A stretch of DNA of 11,759 bases. Origin: UBA1081 sp045639185. Its GTDB lineage: Bacteria; Bacillota; Clostridia; Oscillospirales; Acutalibacteraceae. Each line of letters begins with the position of its first letter. Positions within the stretch are counted from its first letter, which is position 1. Of this stretch, positions 5,703 to 11,759 are shown one piece after another. The translations under genes and the position numbers were made by a program. The stretch lies in assembly GCA_045639185.1 (NCBI GenBank), contig JAZUCO010000060.1, forward strand, positions 1 to 11,759, written 5' to 3'. The notes below the pieces were generated by a model. It saw only the letters and a list, made by a program, of their open reading frames with translations, searched no databases and was not told the origin of the DNA.

Positions 5703-7789
5703 AACGAAAAAGTCTGAACAAAAGAACTACTGTTTTGTTGTTCATTTTTGCAGGAATAGTTTTTATTTATTCAGCAATACTTTCATATAAGGTTATTGCA
5801 GACAACGAACAGAACGGAAGCAATTCCGTGAAGACATACGAAATTGCTGTTGATGCCGCAAGAGGTGAAATTCTTGACAGAAACGGTATGACTCTCGTTT
5901 CAAACAGACAGGGCAACAGCATACGCTTCAATGCCGCATTTTTCCCCACAAAGCAGGCAGACAGAAACAGAATTATAGAATCACTCATTGCATTGTGTGA
6001 AGAGGCTGACGAGGAATGGACAGATAATCTTCCCCTTGAATTCAATGTCAACGGCGTGCTTGTTTTCAAAGAAGACAGAGCAAACGATATCAAGGCTCTC
6101 AAGCACAAGAATATGCTCAATCTCAATCCTTACGCAACGGCAGAAAACTGTCTTGACGCACTCATTGAAATGTATTCTCTTGAGGAATACGACAGAGTAA
6201 CTGCAAGAAAAATTGCCTCCGTTCAGTATGAAATGTGGAGAACGGGTTATTCGCTTAAAGCTCCTTACACATTTGCAGATGACGTTTCAAACACAACAGT
6301 TTCAATCATCAAGGAAAAAAGTGATTACTTCACCGGTGTTGAAACAGAAATCAGAACTTACAGAGAATTCACAGACGGCACTCTCGCACCGCACATCATA
6401 GGCATTACGGGTATAATCAGCGGTGAGGAGTATGACTCTTTCACAAAGACTCTTGAAGAACAGCTTGCAAACACTCAGATTACCGAAACTGAAGCTGAAA
6501 ACCTTAAACTCAATGCTTATACCCTTACAGACAATGTGGGCAAATTCGGTATTGAAGGTGCCCTTGAAACATATCTCAGAGGTCAGAAAGGTATAAAGAC
6601 AGTAAGTGTTGACAACGCAAACAATGTCACAACAGAATATTCACTTCTTCCCCGTCAGGGCAACACTGTAACACTTACAATCGATTCAGGTCTTCAGCGA
6701 GTTGCACAGAATGCTCTTGCAACAAGAATTCTTGAGCTTACATCAGAATCGGGACTTCCTCCCGCAGGTGCTGTTGCGGTTATTGACGTTGATACGGGTG
6801 AAGTGCTTGCAAGTGCATCTTACCCCTCATATAACCTTACAGAGTATTTTGACAGTTATAACGACCTTCTCAAAGCAGACGGTTCACCTCTCATCAACCG
6901 TGTTCTGCAGAGTACTTACGAACCCGGTTCAACAATGAAGCTTTCAACAGCCATTGCAGGTCTTGAGGAAGGTGCAATCGACAGCGAAGCACGTTTTTAC
7001 TGCAACAGTATTTTCCAGTATTACGATGTTACATTCTCCTGCCTTAAATCACACGGCAATTTCAATGTTGTTTCCGCAATTGAGCAGTCCTGCAACATCT
7101 TCTTCTACAACGTGGCTCAGCTTCTCGGTATTGACGTTATGAACGAATACAGCACAAAGCTCGGTCTCGGTCAGAAAACGGGTGTTGAGCTGTCAGAGTC
7201 AAAGGGTATCCTTGCAGGCCGTGCTTACAGACAGTCCATCGGCTCAATCTGGCAGATGGGTGACACAATCCAGGCATCAATCGGTCAGTCAGATAACCTT
7301 TTCACAATCATTCAGCTTGCAAACTATGCGGCAACAATCGCAAACAACGGTACACGTTACAACTGCCATTATGTAAGATACATTATGGACTCCGCAAACA
7401 ATGAAATCATTCAGGAGTCAAAACCCGAAGTTGTTGAAAATACAGGCATTTCTCAGGGAACAATCGACATTGTAAAGCAGGGTATGCTTGCTGTTACAAC
7501 AACCGGTTCATGTACCACAGCCTTTTCAAAAATCACAGAAGGTGTAGGCGCAAAAACCGGTACAACTCAGGTCAAAAAGATTATTGACGGTCAGGTTTAC
7601 AGCGGCAACAACGGTCTTAACATTTCATTCGCTCCTTTCAACGAGCCTGAAATCGCAATTGCCGTTATCATTGAAAACGTTGACAGCGGTACTGCAACAG
7701 CAACTGTTGCGGCAGACATTTACGAATACTACTTCTCCACAAAAAATCAGCTTTCATCTCAGCAGCCCTCAAACGAATTGCTCAGATAA
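5699..7789 (+). CDS. mrdA: Class B penicillin-binding protein (PBP2/FtsI-type transpeptidase)
   Basis: This is a DD-transpeptidase that cross-links peptidoglycan outside the membrane and is the target of beta-lactams. The 696 residues comprise a short basic cytoplasmic tail, a transmembrane anchor (about 11-31), the PBP dimer/pedestal domain opening with ARGEILDRNG (54-63), and the transpeptidase domain (about 320-680). All three catalytic motifs are present: S411-T-M-K414 in YEPGSTMK, S464-C-N466, and K619-T-G in AKTGTTQ. No PASTA domain follows, unlike SpoVD or PBP2x. The start is TTG at 5699, with AAGGTGGT 9 nt upstream, overlapping the mreD stop. Position after mreBCD argues for the elongation-specific PBP2 role. 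From sequence alone an FtsI/SpoVD-like assignment cannot be excluded, so the gene symbol is by context. Confidence 0.93.
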   Translation: MKRKSLNKRTTVLLFIFAGIVFIYSAILSYKVIADNEQNGSNSVKTYEIAVDAARGEILDRNGMTLVSNRQGNSIRFNAAFFPTKQADRNRIIESLIALCEEADEEWTDNLPLEFNVNGVLVFKEDRANDIKALKHKNMLNLNPYATAENCLDALIEMYSLEEYDRVTARKIASVQYEMWRTGYSLKAPYTFADDVSNTTVSIIKEKSDYFTGVETEIRTYREFTDGTLAPHIIGITGIISGEEYDSFTKTLEEQLANTQITETEAENLKLNAYTLTDNVGKFGIEGALETYLRGQKGIKTVSVDNANNVTTEYSLLPRQGNTVTLTIDSGLQRVAQNALATRILELTSESGLPPAGAVAVIDVDTGEVLASASYPSYNLTEYFDSYNDLLKADGSPLINRVLQSTYEPGSTMKLSTAIAGLEEGAIDSEARFYCNSIFQYYDVTFSCLKSHGNFNVVSAIEQSCNIFFYNVAQLLGIDVMNEYSTKLGLGQKTGVELSESKGILAGRAYRQSIGSIWQMGDTIQASIGQSDNLFTIIQLANYAATIANNGTRYNCHYVRYIMDSANNEIIQESKPEVVENTGISQGTIDIVKQGMLAVTTTGSCTTAFSKITEGVGAKTGTTQVKKIIDGQVYSGNNGLNISFAPFNEPEIAIAVIIENVDSGTATATVAADIYEYYFSTKNQLSSQQPSNELLR

Positions 7790-7802
7790 CGGAGGAAAAA
7801 CA

Positions 7803-8546
7803 ATGGCGGAAAAAATTCTTATAGCCTCAGGCAAAGGCGGTGTAGGCAAATCAACAATCACCGCATTTCTCGGCAAGGCTCTTGCATCAGACGGCAAAAA
7901 AGTGCTTCTGATTGACTCCGACACGGGGCTTGGCGCACTTGACATTATGCTTTGCGTGTCTGAGAGAAAAATAAACAACTGGTATGATGTTGCATCGGGC
8001 AACTGCACGGCAGAAAATGCAATAATCAGAATAAGTGAGAATCTCAGTCTTCTCCCTTCGCCCGATATTTATCCCGACATCATAGATGACAATGTTTTTG
8101 CTGACATTGTAAAAAATATTGATAACACTTTTGACTACATCTTCATTGACGCTTCGGCAGGTATTGACGAAAACCTCAGAAGAGCCGTGAAATGTGCAGA
8201 CAGAGCAATTTTTGTTGCCACGGCAGATGAGATTTCCGTAAGATGTGCTGCCGCTGCGGCAACAGAAACAGAAAAACTCGGCATAGACAGAGAAGATATG
8301 CGTCTTGTTATCAACAGATTCGTGAAAAAGGCGGCAATGAAAGCAAAACTTCTCGATGTTGACGGTGTTATTGACAAATCAGGTGTAAGACTTCTCGGAA
8401 TTGTGCCCGATGACAAAAAGATTCCTTTCAGCAGTGTAACGGCTGTTTTCCCCGATAAAAAAAGTTCTTTCGTAAAGGCAGTGAAACGCATTACGGGCAG
8501 AATTCAGGGTGAAAATATACCTCTTGCACTAAAAGAATTGAAATAA
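7803..8546 (+). CDS. minD: MinD-like P-loop ATPase (shortened C-terminus)
   Basis: This is a ParA/MinD-superfamily ATPase. MinD normally dimerises on the membrane with ATP and recruits MinC to block division at wrong sites. The deviant Walker A is GKGGVGKST (10-18), with the signature lysine at 11 and the P-loop lysine at 16, the same numbering as E. coli MinD. D38 and D40 follow in LLIDSDTGLGALD, and the Walker B-like region is DYIFIDASAGID (111-122). The protein is 247 residues against about 268-270 for typical MinD. It ends soon after RITGRIQGENIPL, the place where B. subtilis MinD continues into its amphipathic membrane helix. The ATG at 7803 has GGAGG 7 nt upstream and lies 13 nt after the PBP gene. 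An upstream in-frame extension to 7584 overlaps the PBP and is rejected. No minC or minE is nearby. Confidence 0.88.
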   Translation: MAEKILIASGKGGVGKSTITAFLGKALASDGKKVLLIDSDTGLGALDIMLCVSERKINNWYDVASGNCTAENAIIRISENLSLLPSPDIYPDIIDDNVFADIVKNIDNTFDYIFIDASAGIDENLRRAVKCADRAIFVATADEISVRCAAAAATETEKLGIDREDMRLVINRFVKKAAMKAKLLDVDGVIDKSGVRLLGIVPDDKKIPFSSVTAVFPDKKSSFVKAVKRITGRIQGENIPLALKELK

Positions 8547-8580
8547 ATTAATATTTATTATAAAATATTATAAAAAATTA

Positions 8581-8609
8581 TTGAAATACACGACATTTTG
8601 TGTTATTAT
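8581..8609 (+). promoter_or_regulatory. Promoter upstream of mgsA
   Basis: TTGAAA (8581-8586), a 17-bp spacer and TATTAT (8604-8609) match the housekeeping consensus at 5/6 and 5/6. The predicted start is near 8616, giving a leader of about 37 nt. The surrounding spacer 8547-8652 is very AT-rich. No GC-rich terminator is seen after minD. Confidence 0.7.
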
Positions 8610-8652
8610 TTATGCGTAAAAATTGATTTTTAAGAGAAAGACGGTGCATCAA

Positions 8653-9048
8653 ATGAATATTGCATTAATCGCTCACGACTCAAAGAAAGAGCTTATGACA
8701 CAGTTCTGCATTGCGTACTGCGGAATTCTGAGTCACCATAATTTGTGCGCCACAGGCACAACAGGCAGAATGGTTTCTGAAGCATCAGGTCTCCAGATCA
8801 CAAAGTTTATGAGCGGTGCTCACGGCGGTGCTCAGCAGATTGCTTCAAGAATTCAGTGCAACGAAATTGACCTGTTGCTGTTTTTCAGAGATCCTCTCAA
8901 TGCTAAACCCCACGAACCCAACGAAGCAGACATCTTAAGACTCTGCGATGTTCATAACATTCCCATGGCAACAAACATCGCTACAGCAGAATGTCTCATT
9001 ATGGGTCTTCAGAGAGGCGACCTTGACTGGCGTGAACTTGTAAGATAA
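8653..9048 (+). CDS. mgsA: Methylglyoxal synthase homologue with altered active site
   Basis: MgsA converts dihydroxyacetone phosphate to methylglyoxal and phosphate, a bypass that relieves phosphosugar build-up. The 131-residue protein matches the family throughout: IALIAHD (3-9), the phosphate-binding ATGTTGR (33-39), SGAHGGAQQ (54-62), FFRDPLNAKPHEPN (77-90) and NIPMATNIATAE. Aligned to E. coli MgsA, H19, D91 and H98 are kept as H8, D80 and H87. The catalytic base D71 (GGDQQ) is Ala60 here, and D101 is Asn90. Activity is therefore uncertain even though the fold is clear. The ATG at 8653 is preceded by a modest GGTG. An in-frame TTG at 8623 would add 10 unlikely residues. Its own promoter lies upstream. 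Confidence 0.93.
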   Translation: MNIALIAHDSKKELMTQFCIAYCGILSHHNLCATGTTGRMVSEASGLQITKFMSGAHGGAQQIASRIQCNEIDLLLFFRDPLNAKPHEPNEADILRLCDVHNIPMATNIATAECLIMGLQRGDLDWRELVR

Positions 9049-9051
9049 ATT
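9023..9051 (+). promoter_or_regulatory. Possible promoter for hisS at the end of mgsA
   Basis: TTGACT (9023-9028), a 17-bp spacer and TAAATT (9046-9051) resemble a promoter (5/6 and 4/6). It overlaps the last codons of mgsA. If used, transcription would start near 9058, just before the hairpin at 9064-9086. The weak -10 makes this tentative. Confidence 0.35.
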
Positions 9052-9063
9052 AAAACAATAAAC

Positions 9064-9086
9064 TAAGGCGGCTTTAAGTCGCCTTA
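9064..9086 (+). terminator. Hairpin between mgsA and hisS (weak terminator or leader stem)
   Basis: TAAGGCGGCTT / AAGTCGCCTTA forms an 11-position inverted repeat with one G-U pair; allowing a real loop, about 8-9 bp would form. The bases after it (TTGATGTATATG) are not a convincing T-run, so plus-strand termination would be weak. On the minus strand the flank is somewhat T-rich. It lies 16 nt after mgsA and 22 nt before hisS. It may be a partial terminator, an attenuator or a 5'-end stabilising stem. Confidence 0.5.
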
Positions 9087-9108
9087 TTGATGTATATGAG
9101 GTATTTTT

Positions 9109-10443
9109 ATGGCATTACTCACAAAAGCTGCGAGAGGTACGGGTGACGTACTTCCCTCTGTCAGCTACAAAAACAGATTTATAGAAAGCACTATGCTTGA
9201 AATCGGCAACAACTTCGGTTTCAAAGAAATCAGAACTCCCGTTTTTGAGCATACTGAGCTTTTCAACCGTTCAGTCGGTGAAACAACAGACGTTGTACAG
9301 AAAGAAATGTACACTTTTGAAGACAACGGCGGACGTTCAATCACTCTCAAGCCCGAGGGCACAGCAGGTGCCGTAAGAGCTTTCCTGGAGCACGGTCTCT
9401 TCAACGAGCCTATGCCTATGAAACTCGCTTATGTTACTCCCTGCTACCGTTACGAAAAGCCTCAGGCAGGCAGACTCCGTGAATTCCATCAGTTCGGTGT
9501 TGAATGCTTCGGTGCTGCTGCTCCTGCTGCTGATGCGGGAGTTATCGCTCTTGGCAAACAGGGTTTGGACTTCTTCGGAATTGATGATTTAAGGCTCGAA
9601 ATCAACTCAATCGGCTGTCCCGAATGCAGAAAGAATTATCAGACAGCACTCAGAGAGTATTTCAATTCAAACATAGACGACCTTTGCGAAACCTGCAAAG
9701 GCAGACTTGAGAGAAACCCCATGAGAATTCTCGACTGCAAGAGTCCCGTTTGTTCAGGCATTGCAGAGAATGCTCCCAAGATTCTCGATTACATCTGCGA
9801 CGATTGTCAGGCACATTTTGATGCGGTAAAGAACTATCTTGACGCAATGGGCATTGCGTACACAGTAAATCCCACAATCGTAAGAGGTCTTGACTATTAC
9901 ACAAGAACTGTTTTTGAATTTGTTACAGGCTCCATCGGTGCTCAGAGCACAGTCTGCGGCGGCGGACGTTATGACGGTCTTGTTGAACAGCTTGGCGGTC
10001 CTCAGGTTCCCGCTTGCGGATTTGCAGTAGGTCTTGAAAGATTTATGATGCTTCTTGAAGCAAGAGGAATTGAGCTTCCTCCCGAAAATCCCGTGGATCT
10101 TTACATCGCTTCAATGAATGAAGAGGCAAACATCAAAGCCGCAGAACTTGCAATCAAAGTCCGTGAAGAGGGCGTTGCCTGCCTGTTTGACACTGTAGGC
10201 AGATCACTCAAGGCTCAGATGAAGTTTGCAAACAAGATGGGTGTTCTTTACACAGCAGTTCTCGGTTCAGACGAAATTGCAAACGGTGTTGTGAATGTAA
10301 AATGCATGGCAGACGGAACAGAAGTTCCCGTTGCGCTTGAAGATTTTGCAGTCAACTTTATTAATATGTCAATCAACAAGGCAGTTGATGATTTCAATGT
10401 CGGTGATGTTGATGCATCAGCATTATTAGGAGGATTATTATAA
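9109..10443 (+). CDS. hisS: Histidyl-tRNA synthetase
   Basis: A class II aminoacyl-tRNA synthetase that charges tRNA-His. The 444-residue protein shows motif 2 CYRYEKPQAGRLREFHQFGVE (112-132), the histidine-binding signature GLDYYTRTVFEF (260-271), CGGGRYDGL (283-291), and motif 3 around GFAVGLERF (304-312). A C-terminal anticodon-binding domain follows (about 328-425). The insertion domain carries four cysteine pairs (170/173, 193/196, 210/215, 230/233), consistent with a structural metal site. The ATG at 9109 has GAGGT 7 nt upstream. The 60-nt leader is far too short for a T-box. The C-terminal GG codons (GGAGGA) form the ribosome binding site of aspS, and the TAA stop overlaps the aspS ATG by one base, so the pair is translationally coupled. 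Confidence 0.97.
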   Translation: MALLTKAARGTGDVLPSVSYKNRFIESTMLEIGNNFGFKEIRTPVFEHTELFNRSVGETTDVVQKEMYTFEDNGGRSITLKPEGTAGAVRAFLEHGLFNEPMPMKLAYVTPCYRYEKPQAGRLREFHQFGVECFGAAAPAADAGVIALGKQGLDFFGIDDLRLEINSIGCPECRKNYQTALREYFNSNIDDLCETCKGRLERNPMRILDCKSPVCSGIAENAPKILDYICDDCQAHFDAVKNYLDAMGIAYTVNPTIVRGLDYYTRTVFEFVTGSIGAQSTVCGGGRYDGLVEQLGGPQVPACGFAVGLERFMMLLEARGIELPPENPVDLYIASMNEEANIKAAELAIKVREEGVACLFDTVGRSLKAQMKFANKMGVLYTAVLGSDEIANGVVNVKCMADGTEVPVALEDFAVNFINMSINKAVDDFNVGDVDASALLGGLL

Positions 10444-11759
10444 TGGATTTTTTACAGGGACTTAAAAGAACCGACTACTGCGGTGATTTAAGACTTTCAG
10501 ATACAGGCAAAAAAGTCACTCTCTGCGGTTGGGTTCAGCGTCAGAGAGACCTCGGTGCTCTTATCTTCATCGATTTAAGAGACAGAACAGGTATCATTCA
10601 GCTTGCTTTTGACGAAAACACAGACAAGGCTGTTTTTGAAAAAGCATCTTCAGCAAGAAGTGAATATGTTCTTGCAGTTGTAGGTACAGTTAAGGAAAGA
10701 AGTGCAAAGAACACAGAAATTCCCACCGGCGAAATCGAAATCGAAGTTGAAGAACTCAGAATTCTTGCAAAGAGTGAAACACCTCCCTTCGAAATCATCG
10801 AAAACTGCCCCACAGCAGAAATCAACAGACTCAAGTACAGATATCTTGACCTGAGAAGACCTGACCTGCAGAAGAACATTCTTCTCAGAAACAAGGTTAC
10901 AAAAATCACAAGAGACTATTTCTTTGACAACGGATTCATCGAAATTGAAACTCCTATGCTTATGAAGTCAACTCCCGAAGGTGCAAGAGACTTCCTTGTT
11001 CCCTCAAGACTTCACAACGGCAGCTTCTATGCTCTTCCCCAGTCACCCCAGATTTATAAGCAGCTTTCAATGGTTGCAGGTTTTGTCAGATACATCCAGA
11101 TTGCAAGATGTTTCCGTGACGAAGACCTCAGAGCTGACAGACAGCCCGAATTCACACAGATTGACCTTGAAATGTCATTCGTTGACGTTGATGATGTTCT
11201 CGAAATGATTGAAAAGTACATCCACAAGGTTTTCAAGGAAGCAATCAATGTTGATATCCCCGAAAAGCTTCCCAGACTCACATACAACGAGGCTATGGAC
11301 AGATACGGTTCAGACAAGCCTGACACACGTTTCGAAATGGAACTCTTTGACCTTTCAGAAGAAGTCAAGAACAGCGAATTTGTAGTATTCAAATCAGCAC
11401 TTGAAGCAGGCGGTACAGTAAGAGCTATCAACGCAAAGAATTCTGTAAGCAAACTCACAAGAAAAGAAATTGACAAGCTCACAGAAACAGCAAAGGGCTT
11501 CGGTGCAAAGGGTCTTGCCTGGATCAGAATGACAGATGACGGTATTGCTTCATCTTTCGCAAAGTTTATGACAGAAGACGAAATGGCTGCAATTCCCAAC
11601 AAGGCAGGTGCAGAAAAGGGCGACGTTGTTCTTGTTGTTGCAGACAGAAAGAAGTCACTTGTTCTTTCAGTCCTCGGTGCACTCCGTTGCGAAGTTGCAA
11701 AGAAGCTTGACATCATAAAACCCGGCTACAACTTCCTCTGGATCACAGAATTCCCCTTC
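10443..11759 (+). CDS. aspS: Aspartyl-tRNA synthetase, N-terminal 439 residues (runs off right edge)
   Basis: A class II synthetase that charges tRNA-Asp, present here as 439 of an expected roughly 590 residues. An N-terminal OB-fold anticodon-binding domain (1 to about 110) includes CGWVQRQRDLGALIFIDLRDR (28-48). The catalytic domain starts near 130, with the bacterial flipping-loop region STPEGARDF (176-184) and motif 2 FRDEDLRADRQPEFTQIDLE (224-243). The bacterial GAD insertion begins near residue 290. Motif 3 lies outside the window. Leu in the RDLG loop is as in E. coli AspRS, whereas P. aeruginosa non-discriminating AspRS has His there; this hints at, but does not prove, a tRNA-Asp-specific enzyme. 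The ATG at 10443 follows AGGAGG encoded within hisS. Confidence 0.96.
   Translation, partial: MDFLQGLKRTDYCGDLRLSDTGKKVTLCGWVQRQRDLGALIFIDLRDRTGIIQLAFDENTDKAVFEKASSARSEYVLAVVGTVKERSAKNTEIPTGEIEIEVEELRILAKSETPPFEIIENCPTAEINRLKYRYLDLRRPDLQKNILLRNKVTKITRDYFFDNGFIEIETPMLMKSTPEGARDFLVPSRLHNGSFYALPQSPQIYKQLSMVAGFVRYIQIARCFRDEDLRADRQPEFTQIDLEMSFVDVDDVLEMIEKYIHKVFKEAINVDIPEKLPRLTYNEAMDRYGSDKPDTRFEMELFDLSEEVKNSEFVVFKSALEAGGTVRAINAKNSVSKLTRKEIDKLTETAKGFGAKGLAWIRMTDDGIASSFAKFMTEDEMAAIPNKAGAEKGDVVLVVADRKKSLVLSVLGALRCEVAKKLDIIKPGYNFLWITEFPF

Noticed and set aside
5767..6126. 119-codon antisense frame inside the PBP gene
   Set aside because: Shadow of the transpeptidase gene; no family resemblance and no start signal.
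7584..7802. N-terminal extension of MinD by 73 residues
   Set aside because: It is another frame of the PBP gene. The ATG at 7803 has a strong GGAGG and gives the standard MinD N-terminus.
8135..8491. 118-codon antisense frame inside minD
   Set aside because: Complement of a well-supported conserved gene; no independent evidence.
8549..8570. AT-only inverted repeat TAATATTT/AAATATTA after minD as a terminator
   Set aside because: There are no G-C pairs and the composition is so AT-rich that such a palindrome is expected by chance; termination here is not supported.
11054..11716. 220-codon open frame antisense to aspS
   Set aside because: It lies fully inside the strongly conserved aspS coding frame, has a Ser/Ala-rich composition typical of antisense shadows and lacks a ribosome binding site.

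Overview
The window looks like an ordinary chromosomal segment of an anaerobic, moderately low-GC Firmicute, most likely a Clostridia/Oscillospiraceae-type gut bacterium. This is an inference from gene order (rimP-nusA-ylxR-ylxQ-infB; mreBCD-PBP-minD; mgsA; hisS-aspS), strong GGAGG-type ribosome binding sites, frequent TTG starts, heavy AGA use for arginine, and vegetative -35/-10 promoters with 17-bp spacers. There is no sign of phage, plasmid, IS or CRISPR.

Left arm (1-2836, minus strand): the conserved transcription/translation operon, read right to left as rimP, nusA, ylxR, ylxQ (L7Ae-like) and the 5' part of infB, which runs off the left edge. It starts from a near-consensus promoter (TTGAAA-17-TATAAT, 2952-2924). 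Its roughly 80-nt leader carries a GC-rich hairpin followed by a T-rich tract, which looks like an attenuator and would suit NusA autoregulation. Three of these five genes start with TTG.

Divergent spacer (2837-3288): 452 bp holding the minus-strand promoter and leader, a plus-strand promoter (TTGTAT-17-TATAAT, 3006-3034), and a palindrome-rich island (3063-3246). The island has an outer 17-bp stem, an inner 9-bp terminal inverted repeat and a chain of small hairpins. It lies in the presumed mreB leader and is the most unusual non-coding structure in the window.

Middle (3289-8546, plus strand): the cell-shape operon mreB, mreC, mreD, a class B penicillin-binding transpeptidase, and a MinD-type ATPase. 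MreB filaments, MreC/MreD and the transpeptidase would form the lateral-wall synthesis machine. The MinD homologue keeps the deviant Walker A lysines but ends without the usual C-terminal membrane-targeting helix, and no minC or minE is present.

Right arm (8547-11759, plus strand): a promoter (TTGAAA-17-TATTAT), then a methylglyoxal synthase homologue. Its alignment to the E. coli enzyme places Ala where the catalytic base Asp71 is expected. A hairpin-containing spacer follows, then hisS and aspS, which overlap by 1 nt; aspS runs off the right edge. I found no wholly novel system. The most checkable points are the structured island, the rimP-nusA leader attenuator, the MgsA active-site change and the shortened MinD.
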